Origin: Gemmatimonadota bacterium
GTDB lineage: Bacteria > Latescibacterota > UBA2968 > UBA8231
Assembly: GCA_009845645.1 (NCBI GenBank)
Contig: VXZF01000264.1
Location: forward strand, 1-10,511
Direction of reading: 5' to 3'
Length of the DNA: 10,511 bases
The notes under the pieces are model-generated. The model worked only from the letters and a program-made list of their open reading frames with translations, did no database searches and was not told the origin of the DNA. A program made the position numbers and the translations under genes. This document shows positions 1-5,816 of this stretch, piece after piece (the first letter of the stretch is position 1; every line of letters starts with the position of its first letter).

Positions 1-662
1 CCATCGGCAAATTCCATCGTCACATTGCTGGTGCCTTCGCGCTCCATCCACGGCGTGCCAAAATTGGTGCCCATGTGCATGCCCCGCACGGGTCGCCCCA
101 AAAACCAGAGCAGCAAGTCGATGTAATGACAGCCGTGACTAAATAGCTGCCCGCCGCCCAAGCGCTCTTGGCTCGAAGCCCAGTGATCGGGGGGATAGCG
201 AGTGAGTTGCTCGGTCCAGATCGACACTTGGAATACATCGCCGTACGCGCCTTCATCTAACAATGCCTGCAAACGCTGGACAATGGGATGAAAGCGCATG
301 CAATACGCAATCATCAGCACTTTGCCCGAGGCTGCTGATGCTTCCATCAGTTCTTTGCAGGCGACTTCACTATTGGCCATGGGTTTTTCGAGTAAGACGT
401 GAACGCCCGCATTGAGACACGCCTGTCCGACGGAAGCGTGCAAATGGTGAGGTAGCGCGAGTAATACGGCATCTACCGAGTCTAAAATCTCGCGGTAATC
501 CGTCGCCACACAGGCTCCCGGAAATTGCTGCGCGACGGCTTCTGCGCGCTCGGGAACAACATCGACCGCCGCGGCCAATGCGACCCGATCGCTCAAGGTG
601 TGAAACCGCCGCATGTGAGCACCTCCCATGCCGCCACAGCCGATCATACCTAATTTAATCAT
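1..662 (-). CDS. Gfo/Idh/MocA-family NAD(P)-dependent oxidoreductase, N-terminal 220 residues (runs off the window)
   Basis: Probably a sugar or cyclitol dehydrogenase using NAD(P); the substrate cannot be told from sequence. The visible part begins with a Rossmann fold containing the dinucleotide motif GCGGMGGAH (residues 8-16). It continues with the family signature EKP at 92-94, whose Lys93 is the usual catalytic lysine. The second-domain motif GGGQLFSHGCHYID (169-182) supplies the conserved His179 and Asp182. The family is normally 330-390 residues, so about 40% is missing beyond position 1. The start is the ATG at 660-662, with AGGGAGA (676-670 on the minus strand) 7 nt upstream as ribosome binding site. 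The reading frame is open without interruption. It diverges from the FAD oxidoreductase gene at 804, and a good sigma70-type promoter lies at 701-729. Family assignment is firm; substrate is unknown. Confidence 0.93.
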   Translation of the reverse strand, partial: MIKLGMIGCGGMGGAHMRRFHTLSDRVALAAAVDVVPERAEAVAQQFPGACVATDYREILDSVDAVLLALPHHLHASVGQACLNAGVHVLLEKPMANSEVACKELMEASAASGKVLMIAYCMRFHPIVQRLQALLDEGAYGDVFQVSIWTEQLTRYPPDHWASSQERLGGGQLFSHGCHYIDLLLWFLGRPVRGMHMGTNFGTPWMEREGTSNVTMEFAD

Positions 663-700
663 GCACCTGTCTCCCTAAGTCAATTGCAACATTTTCATTG

Positions 701-729
701 GTTATACTGCAAACGATACAGAGGGTCAA
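701..729 (-). promoter_or_regulatory. Sigma70-type promoter for the Gfo/Idh/MocA gene
   Basis: On the minus strand TTGACC (729-724) and TATAAC (706-701) are separated by exactly 17 nt. Each hexamer differs from the sigma70 consensus at one position. Transcription would begin near 694, giving a leader of about 30 nt to the ATG at 662, with the AGGGAGA ribosome binding site inside it. This is a sequence match only, but spacing, orientation and distance all agree. Confidence 0.65.
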
Positions 730-747
730 GATAATCGGTTGGTCGTT

Positions 748-777
748 TTGTTTCCGCCGCACCATGCACTGTATATT
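748..777 (+). promoter_or_regulatory. Possible weak promoter for the FAD oxidoreductase
   Basis: TATATT at 772-777 is a good -10 match and lies 27 nt before the TTG start at 804. The best upstream partner is TTGTTT (748-753) at 18-nt spacing, which matches only the TTG half of the -35 consensus. If real, it would need an activator or is intrinsically weak. Low certainty. Confidence 0.3.
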
Positions 778-790
778 CAGGGACAGAAGC

Positions 791-796
791 AGGAGG
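791..796 (+). promoter_or_regulatory. Ribosome binding site that fixes the TTG start of the FAD oxidoreductase
   Basis: A perfect AGGAGG lies 7 nt before TTG at 804-806. No ATG or GTG in this frame is as well placed, so the non-ATG start is well supported. Confidence 0.75.
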
Positions 797-803
797 ACAG
801 AGC

Positions 804-2126
804 TTGAGATCGTATCAGGAACCGGCTCGGGATGTTCCCATCGTTGAGGAAACAGACGTGGTCGTCTGTGGTGGGGGACCTGCGGGTGTGGCCGCGGCGA
901 TTGCCGCTGCCCGCCAAGGGGTAAAGACGCGGCTGATCGAGTTGCACGGCTGCTTGGGCGGCGTTTGGACCACGGGAGCGCTTAGCTGGATTATCGACTC
1001 GGCAAACAAGCCGGGGATCATGGCCGAGATCACGGCGCGGCTAGATCAGCGCGATGCTAGGCGGCTGCGGCACGACGGCGGCAAGAACTACGCCTATGAT
1101 GTGGAGGAGATGAAGCGGCTGCTCGACGATATGTGTCTGGAGGCCGGCGTCGAGGTTCGGCTGCTGACGCGGGTTGTGGCAGCGGGACGCGATTCGAATA
1201 ATCGGCTTTCCGTTGTCATCACGGAGTCGAAGGCGGGGCGCGAAGCCTGGCACGCTAGGGCCTTTATTGATGCGACCGGCGACGGCGATCTGGGCGCGCA
1301 AGCCGGCTGTGGGTTCGACATGGGCCATCCGGAAACAGGTGCAGTTCAACCCATGAGTCTGATGGCTCTGATCGGGGGCATTCAGTTCGACGCGGTGGAG
1401 TCCTATGTGGGCGGGTCCCTGCGCGAGCCCAAAGAGCGCTTGGGGGTGCTGATGAGCGAAATTGGCGTGGCGCCGTCGTACGGCCATCCGACGCTGTTCC
1501 GCATCCGCGACGACCTGTTCGCGTTGATGTCGAACCATCAATACGGTGTGACCTGCGACGATCCAGACCGGATTACGCAGGCGACCATCAGCGGCCGACG
1601 CGAGGTCCACCAGCAGGTGGCCGCGCTGCGGCAGCTAGGCGGAGTCTGGTCTGGTATCCGCATTGTATCTACTGCGGCGCAGATCGGCGTGCGGGAAGGG
1701 CGTCGCATACACGGTCGGTATGAAGTGACGGGAGAGGATCTGCTTGAGGGGGCGCGTTTCGACGACGCTGTTTGCCACGTGACCATGGGGATCGATGTGC
1801 ATTCGACCGATCCGGCAAAGACCAAGGTGGTCGAGGCCAAGCCGCATCGGTCACAACCCTACGATATTCCCCTGCGGTCACTGATCGCCCGGGACGTGGA
1901 CGGGCTCCTCATGGCTGGGCGCTGCATCAGCGGGGATTTCATCGCCCATTCGAGCTATCGGGTCACCGGCAACGCCGTGGCCATGGGCCAAGCGGCGGGC
2001 GTCTGTGCGGCCCGAGCAGCTCTGACCGGTGCGCTTCCTCATCAGATTGCGTGGAGCGATGTCAAGCAACCACTCGATGCGCTCAACCGGTACGTGCCCA
2101 CCAAAGAATCGGTTCAGGTGCCGTGA
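804..2126 (+). CDS. FAD-dependent oxidoreductase (PF12831 FAD_oxidored type)
   Basis: A 440-residue soluble flavoprotein; the electron donor and substrate are unknown. The N-terminal ADP-binding beta-alpha-beta fold is clear: VVVCGGGPAG (residues 19-28) followed by an acidic residue, Glu46, that would bind the adenosine ribose. The motif DATGDGD (156-162) is the typical second FAD contact. The C-terminal FAD motif spans about 391-419 (AGRCIS, then SYRVTGNAVAMGQAAG). No signal peptide or membrane segment is seen, and the length is normal for the family. The start is a TTG behind a perfect AGGAGG 7 nt upstream. It is divergent from the Gfo/Idh/MocA gene and converges on the decarboxylase-like gene, with only 15 nt between their stop codons and no obvious terminator. 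Relatives in environmental genomes often sit beside sugar dehydrogenases and PhyH enzymes, as here. Function beyond redox catalysis is not inferable. Confidence 0.9.
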   Translation: MRSYQEPARDVPIVEETDVVVCGGGPAGVAAAIAAARQGVKTRLIELHGCLGGVWTTGALSWIIDSANKPGIMAEITARLDQRDARRLRHDGGKNYAYDVEEMKRLLDDMCLEAGVEVRLLTRVVAAGRDSNNRLSVVITESKAGREAWHARAFIDATGDGDLGAQAGCGFDMGHPETGAVQPMSLMALIGGIQFDAVESYVGGSLREPKERLGVLMSEIGVAPSYGHPTLFRIRDDLFALMSNHQYGVTCDDPDRITQATISGRREVHQQVAALRQLGGVWSGIRIVSTAAQIGVREGRRIHGRYEVTGEDLLEGARFDDAVCHVTMGIDVHSTDPAKTKVVEAKPHRSQPYDIPLRSLIARDVDGLLMAGRCISGDFIAHSSYRVTGNAVAMGQAAGVCAARAALTGALPHQIAWSDVKQPLDALNRYVPTKESVQVP

Positions 2127-2141
2127 CTATTGGCTCGATCC

Positions 2142-2987
2142 CTACACCAGCATGCGCTGGTCGCTGAGATCCTTGCTGCCTATGGTCTTGCTGATGGTGC
2201 CGCCGCGGAATTCCTTGATCTCTAGGTTGTGGAACGCGTTGACGATCATGTACTGGGTCGGCATGTCCTCCCAGCGCGCCGAGTGAAACTCGACCGTCCC
2301 GTCGCCTTGCCACAACCCGGTCAGGCGGCTGTTGCTGCCCTCCTCCGGGGTCAGGCAGGCGTAGGCCGCGTCCGCTTCGCCCCAGTGGCCGGTGCGGGGG
2401 ATGTACTTGTAATGGAGCAGACCGGTCAGCACGCCGTCGGTGCGCGGCGCTGCCGGTGTCGGATAGTCGGTGGGCGCTACCTCGCGCATGTTGGTCAGTT
2501 TCATGTCGAGGAAGCGAAACCCCTGCCAGTGCCCTGTGATGTGGGTCTCGCCTCGGCACACGGCCGGTTCCGGCATCTCACAGTAAATCTTCGCGAATCC
2601 GAGCTGTTCCCGGCCAGTGAGGATCGGCTCGGTCATGTTCTCCCACAGGACGGTCAAAAACGGTCCCATTGCGCGGTCGCGCTTGCCGGTGTAGGTCGCC
2701 GGAAAGGTCACGCCCATAATGTTGTAGCCGCGTCCGGCCAACCACTCGATCTCCTTCATGTGGATCTGGTACACCGTCACCACCGGCTCGCCGTGCAGCG
2801 CGAATCCCTCCGGGAGTAGCTCTTCGAGCTGTTCGGCGTTGGTCAGGAAGTTGACCGAGTAGCTGGTGTTCTTGGGGGTGTCGATGCAGTCATACCCCTT
2901 GCCGTCGGGGGCGCGCCGCGGTCCCGTCATTGGTCCGAAGTGAGTGGGCATGAGATACATCACGTCCGGCTGAAATTGGTACGCCAC
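2142..2987 (-). CDS. Acetoacetate decarboxylase superfamily protein (PF06314-like), altered active site
   Basis: A 281-residue soluble protein. The N-terminus carries MPTHFGPMTGPR (residues 13-24), a pattern I associate with this family. The core signature is LTGREQLGFAKIY (123-135), matching the decarboxylase GREx-x-G-x-x-K region. Lys133 would form the Schiff base, like Lys115 of the Clostridium enzyme. The following residue, normally a second lysine that helps set the active-site environment, is Ile134. Superfamily members with such changes can act as aldolases or dehydratases on keto acids rather than as decarboxylases, so the activity should be left open. The start is GTG at 2985-2987 with GAGGAG 7 nt upstream. 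It lies 78 bp downstream of the PhyH gene on the same strand, and co-transcription is plausible. The FAD oxidoreductase converges from the other side. Confidence 0.82.
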   Translation of the reverse strand: MAYQFQPDVMYLMPTHFGPMTGPRRAPDGKGYDCIDTPKNTSYSVNFLTNAEQLEELLPEGFALHGEPVVTVYQIHMKEIEWLAGRGYNIMGVTFPATYTGKRDRAMGPFLTVLWENMTEPILTGREQLGFAKIYCEMPEPAVCRGETHITGHWQGFRFLDMKLTNMREVAPTDYPTPAAPRTDGVLTGLLHYKYIPRTGHWGEADAAYACLTPEEGSNSRLTGLWQGDGTVEFHSARWEDMPTQYMIVNAFHNLEIKEFRGGTISKTIGSKDLSDQRMLV

Positions 2988-3065
2988 GAATGATCTCCTC
3001 TCTTGGCTTGATTTATTGTCCTACGTATCGACGAGTCAGGCGTGCGCCATGTCTGTCGTCGCGGG

Positions 3066-3887
3066 TTATCCATAGGCCATTTCGGGGTGTTTGCCGAGAA
3101 CGCGCAGGAGGCGTTCGTCGGCGCCTTCGAGGACGTAATCGGGTATGTGATAGTTGAGATAGGGCCAGAATCGCTGGGCGACGAAGCGCTGACCATAGAC
3201 TTGGTGAAAGAGGTAGCGGACGCGACCCGATGTATTAGGGGCACCGCGATGCCAGGTTTGGCTGCTGAGGAGGTAGAGATCTCCCGCTTGCATGAGCAGG
3301 GACGTGGGGCCTTGGCCGTCGAAGGTTGGATTTTCTGGATCGTTGGGTTGTCTGCCTGCATAGTGGCTGCTCGGCACGAATTGGCTAGGGCCATACTGAT
3401 CTTCGTCTTGGTCTGTCAGGGCGATCTGGAACGACATGCGAAAAACGGGCATCTGCAGACGCCGGTCATGGCTGCTGATATTGTCGTCCGTAATTGGAAA
3501 TTCTAGGCTGTCATCTAGGTGAAAGCGGTTAATGCCCATATCCCTGCGATTCAAGATGCAGCCCTGCGCCATGCAATGGCACTGTGGGCCGAGGACTGTT
3601 TCAGCGATGGATATGATAGGCTCGCGCACGAGCAGATCGCGGAACATCCGGTCGCATTCAAATAGCCGATGGACAACGATGGGCGCTTTGCCATCGAGCT
3701 CTGGCCTTATTTTTACATTCCGCATTTCGGTGAAATAAGGTTCGGCAAAGATTTGGTCGACGCGTCTGCATATTTGCTCGCATTCTTCCCGGGATAAGAC
3801 GTTGCGGATGATGGTTGCGCCGTTTTTGTAAAAATCTTCGAGAATCGGCGCTAGTTCTTCTTCTGTAAAGGGTTTGTGCAATGACAT
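3066..3887 (-). CDS. Phytanoyl-CoA dioxygenase (PhyH) family Fe(II)/2-oxoglutarate oxygenase
   Basis: A 273-residue oxygenase expected to hydroxylate a small organic substrate using iron, O2 and 2-oxoglutarate. The iron triad is visible: the HxD motif His123-Leu-Asp125 (in RFHLDD) and the distal His213 (in QTWHRGAP). Arg222 or Arg224 is placed to bind the 2-oxoglutarate carboxylate. The usual N-terminal part of the fold is present (DFYKNGATIIRNVLS, about 18-32). The family is broad, so the substrate is unknown; true phytanoyl-CoA activity is unlikely to be implied. I chose the ATG at 3885-3887 because GAGGAA lies 6 nt upstream. A TTG at 3929 would add 14 residues that do not look like part of the domain. 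The gene is 78 bp upstream of the decarboxylase-like gene, same strand. No convincing promoter was found in 3888-4014. Confidence 0.88.
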   Translation of the reverse strand: MSLHKPFTEEELAPILEDFYKNGATIIRNVLSREECEQICRRVDQIFAEPYFTEMRNVKIRPELDGKAPIVVHRLFECDRMFRDLLVREPIISIAETVLGPQCHCMAQGCILNRRDMGINRFHLDDSLEFPITDDNISSHDRRLQMPVFRMSFQIALTDQDEDQYGPSQFVPSSHYAGRQPNDPENPTFDGQGPTSLLMQAGDLYLLSSQTWHRGAPNTSGRVRYLFHQVYGQRFVAQRFWPYLNYHIPDYVLEGADERLLRVLGKHPEMAYG

Positions 3888-4014
3888 GGGATATTCCTCG
3901 CTATATCTAGTTTGCTTTTCAACAACCAATGAGCAGGTGTCGCTTCCAATTCAGAGACTTTCATTTGGATTACTTACCGATTAATCACTCGCACACCATA
4001 CCATGCGGACTTCC

Positions 4015-4410
4015 CTAAAGCACTTCAAATCGTACATCGCCTTTTAAGGCGCGATCAAAACTGAACGTTTTTTCGCACCCAGACTTTTCGCCCACGCGCC
4101 CAATCACATAGTCGGCAAAGTCGCCCCTACCCTTTTTGTAATCGCCCAGCCCCTGCCAGAGCAGGTCTTTGTCCACAAAATGAAATGAGCGCGTCTGCAA
4201 AATGCCCTCCAGCGCGTCGCCAATCTGCGCCCGGCTGTATCCATAGGCCCGATCGAGCACCCATACTAGTTCGCAGACAACGACATCGGCAATAAAATAG
4301 ATCTCGCCCGCATCCGATCCCGCTTCGATCTCTTTTGCCGCGCGCCGCGCCTGTGCCGCATCGTCCTGCACTAGATAGCGCACCAGCACATTGGTATCCA
4401 GCCCCCTCAC
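4015..4410 (-). CDS. vapC: VapC-type PIN-domain ribonuclease toxin
   Basis: A 131-residue PIN-domain protein, the toxin half of a type II toxin-antitoxin pair. VapC toxins are Mg-dependent RNases that usually cut tRNA or rRNA. The acidic metal-binding residues are all in place: Asp5 in LDTNVLVRYL, Glu47 in DVVVCELVWVL, Asp97 (or Asp100) in GRGDFADY, and Asp119 in TFSFDRAL. The length is typical. The start is GTG at 4408-4410, overlapping the antitoxin stop by 4 nt (GTGA), which implies translational coupling. The catalytic set looks intact, so the toxin is probably functional. The exact RNA target is not predictable. Confidence 0.92.
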   Translation of the reverse strand: MRGLDTNVLVRYLVQDDAAQARRAAKEIEAGSDAGEIYFIADVVVCELVWVLDRAYGYSRAQIGDALEGILQTRSFHFVDKDLLWQGLGDYKKGRGDFADYVIGRVGEKSGCEKTFSFDRALKGDVRFEVL

Positions 4411-4649
4411 AGCGCTTTTTCCGCGCCCTCGCGCACCGCGCGATCCATTTCCTCTAGCGATACGGCCTTCTTGGGTTTCGGCAGGATATTCTTTAGGTCT
4501 CGCACATCCCGGGTGGCCGGTCTGACGACTACTTCGCCATCGTCTTGGATGATAAAATCCACGCTGTCGCCCTGCTGTAGGTGCAGGTGCTGGCGTATGG
4601 CTTGGGGAATGACCAGTTGTCCTTTGGAGGTTAGTTTGGCGACGGCCAT
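4407..4649 (-). CDS. vapB: VapB-type antitoxin with SpoVT/AbrB DNA-binding domain
   Basis: An 80-residue antitoxin. Residues 1-45 form a swapped-hairpin AbrB fold with the hallmark LTSKGQLVIPQAIRQHL and QQGD. The charged C-terminal segment (about 46-80) is the part that normally binds and blocks the PIN toxin. It should repress its own promoter together with VapC. The ATG at 4647-4649 has AAGGA 7 nt upstream. It precedes vapC with a 4-nt overlap. A matching promoter lies at 4705-4733. Neighbours are metabolic genes with no link to it, which fits an independently acquired module. Confidence 0.92.
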   Translation of the reverse strand: MAVAKLTSKGQLVIPQAIRQHLHLQQGDSVDFIIQDDGEVVVRPATRDVRDLKNILPKPKKAVSLEEMDRAVREGAEKAL

Positions 4650-4704
4650 CGCGTGATCCTTTCGTTGATTCCTACTTTTTTGAAGACTCCAACTTTACAG
4701 TAAG

Positions 4705-4733
4705 AATCTAGCGAACTCTTCATACTTTGCCAA
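4705..4733 (-). promoter_or_regulatory. Candidate vapBC promoter
   Basis: On the minus strand TTGGCA (4733-4728) is followed after 17 nt by TAGATT (4710-4705). That is a good -35 and a moderate -10. The predicted start near 4698 leaves a leader of about 49 nt. A short palindrome, TTACaGTAA (4695-4703), sits directly on the predicted start point and could be an operator for VapBC autoregulation. Such a short repeat can arise by chance. Confidence 0.45.
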
Positions 4734-4766
4734 TATGTACTTGGCCATGAACGAGCCTATTCGATG

Positions 4767-4913
4767 CTAGAGACTGAATGCGGTATCAGCGATAGTCGAT
4801 CCCAACCGCACCTCGGTCAGGGTCACCGGTGCATTGCCGTCTAAGCGGTTTCGAAAAAGTAGTCGGATTCTAATTCGAGAAAGCTTGCAGCAACTCCCGG
4901 AATTGTATAGAAA
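4767..4913 (-). pseudogene. Probable C-terminal remnant of an unidentified gene
   Basis: One minus-strand frame is open for 48 codons and ends with TAG at 4769-4767. It has no start codon and is preceded by an in-frame TAA at 4916-4914. The last part reads like a genuine protein end, with RNRLDGNAPVTLTEVRLG and then STIADTAFSL. It has alternating hydrophobic residues and largely G or C third codon positions, unlike the surrounding AT-rich intergenic DNA. I do not recognise the family. It could be the tail of a gene interrupted when vapBC or the SIMPL gene arrived, or a chance open frame. Confidence 0.35.
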
Positions 4914-5075
4914 TTATAAAGGGCCTTTCAGGGAACAGGTCAAGCGGTGTCGGCGTCTTTGGAGCGGGCTTGGCTGTGCATTGCGCGGGGCGCTCTTGGT
5001 TCAGGCGTTGGTCTTGCTAGAGGGCGGCCCGCTGGCGGCCAGGGCTTGTTTTCGTCGAGATTCATAGGAGGAAAA

Positions 5076-5816
5076 ATGAAAAGGTGTAATTATTGGTTTT
5101 TAACGGTCGGCGCACTGCTGATTTTAACACTCACTGCCTGTGATGTGAATATTGCCTCGGAGGTATTATCGTCCTCAGCAACGGACCGAACTATCCATGT
5201 AACCGGGAGTGGTTCAGTCACTGGTGAACCAGATATTGCAACGCTCGATGTAGGTGTGTCTGTTGAGCGAGAGACCGTTGCAGAGGCACGTGAAGAAGCG
5301 GCAAGTGCGATGACAGCGTTAATAAATTCTTTGAAAGCAAACAACGTTGCTGAAAAAGACATTAAAACGGAGAATTTCAGTATCTATCCCCAGTACGATT
5401 ATACAGATGACGGACGCGTACTTCGTGGTTACAGAGTAAACAACACCGTGCGGGCGAAGGTCCGAGACTTGGCAACCCTCAGTGATGTCATAGATGATGC
5501 CGCTGGAGCGGGAGGGGATAGCATTGTTATTAACTCTATCCAATTTATGATTGATGATACCACACTATTACAAACCAAGGCACGTAGTTTGGCGGTAAAG
5601 GATGCTGAAGAGAAAGCACAAACCTTAGCGAAAGCAAGTGGTGTAAGGCTAGGAGAACCTCTTACTATCACTGAAAGTACCTATTTCGAAGGTCCGCCAA
5701 TCCCGTTTGCGACGGCAGAAGTAGCCTTCGATGATGCCGCGCGTGCTTCCACTCCCATTGCCCCAGGTGAACTCGCTGTCACCGTAACTGTCACTGTGGT
5801 GTATGAAATTGAGTAA
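5076..5816 (+). CDS. SIMPL-domain (DUF541) lipoprotein
   Basis: A 246-residue secreted lipoprotein of the SIMPL family (BP26/YggE-like); these are periplasmic or surface proteins of poorly defined role, sometimes tied to oxidative stress. Residues 1-22 form a lipoprotein signal: KR near the start, a hydrophobic core, and lipobox L-T-A-Cys22. Asp at position +2 (Asp23) is the inner-membrane retention signal in enteric bacteria; whether that holds here is unknown. The SIMPL domain fills about 38-246, with the characteristic IHVTGSGSVTGEPDIATLDVGV opening cut here at its first 20: IHVTGSGSVTGEPDIATLDV. Later comes a GYRVNNTVRAKV strand (about 108-119). I chose ATG 5076 because AGGAGG lies 4 nt upstream and the lipoprotein signal begins there; longer in-frame starts from 4947 would bury it. 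The 3' end overlaps the convergent deacylase gene by 26 bp. Base composition is visibly lower in GC than the genes to the right. Confidence 0.9.
   Translation: MKRCNYWFLTVGALLILTLTACDVNIASEVLSSSATDRTIHVTGSGSVTGEPDIATLDVGVSVERETVAEAREEAASAMTALINSLKANNVAEKDIKTENFSIYPQYDYTDDGRVLRGYRVNNTVRAKVRDLATLSDVIDDAAGAGGDSIVINSIQFMIDDTTLLQTKARSLAVKDAEEKAQTLAKASGVRLGEPLTITESTYFEGPPIPFATAEVAFDDAARASTPIAPGELAVTVTVTVVYEIE

Larger units (their letters stand above)
4650..5075. other. Gene-free stretch between vapB and the SIMPL gene
   Basis: About 426 bases with no intact gene that I can support. From left to right it holds the vapBC leader and candidate promoter (to 4733), an apparent gene remnant on the minus strand (4767-4913), an AT-rich segment around 4901-4920 that includes TATAGA and TATAAA and may promote the SIMPL gene, and a GC-rich segment (about 4945-5055). 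In the GC-rich segment several short frames are open on both strands, but none has a recognisable product. The final bases carry AGGAGG (5066-5071), the ribosome binding site of the SIMPL gene. Confidence 0.6.

Noticed and set aside
684..708. TTGCAA and TATACT on the plus strand as a promoter
   Set aside because: Spacing is only 13 nt, too short for sigma70.
1041..1610. 189-codon antisense frame within the FAD oxidoreductase gene
   Set aside because: The plus-strand gene has clear FAD motifs across this interval; the antisense frame has none and no ribosome binding site.
2083..2559. Long minus-strand frame rich in Arg, His and Pro
   Set aside because: It lies in another frame of the decarboxylase-like gene and has the composition of a shadow frame.
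3888..3929. TTG start adding 14 residues to the PhyH protein
   Set aside because: The ATG at 3887 has a good ribosome binding site, and the added residues are not domain-like.
3930..4014. Intrinsic terminator for vapBC in the short gap before the PhyH gene
   Set aside because: Only a 5-bp AT-rich inverted repeat (GATTA/TAATC) was found, with no GC stem or T-run.
4942..5065. 41-codon minus-strand frame starting with ATG at 5065
   Set aside because: Proline- and arginine-rich low-complexity product in GC-rich DNA, no ribosome binding site seen and no family resemblance.
4834..5067. 77-codon plus-strand frame in the gene-free stretch
   Set aside because: No clear ribosome binding site; it crosses the putative remnant and ends just before the SIMPL gene's ribosome binding site. 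No recognisable domain, so left as an open possibility only.
4947..5075. In-frame upstream extension of the SIMPL gene (43 extra residues)
   Set aside because: It would place a non-hydrophobic stretch before a clear lipoprotein signal, and AGGAGG directly precedes the ATG at 5076.
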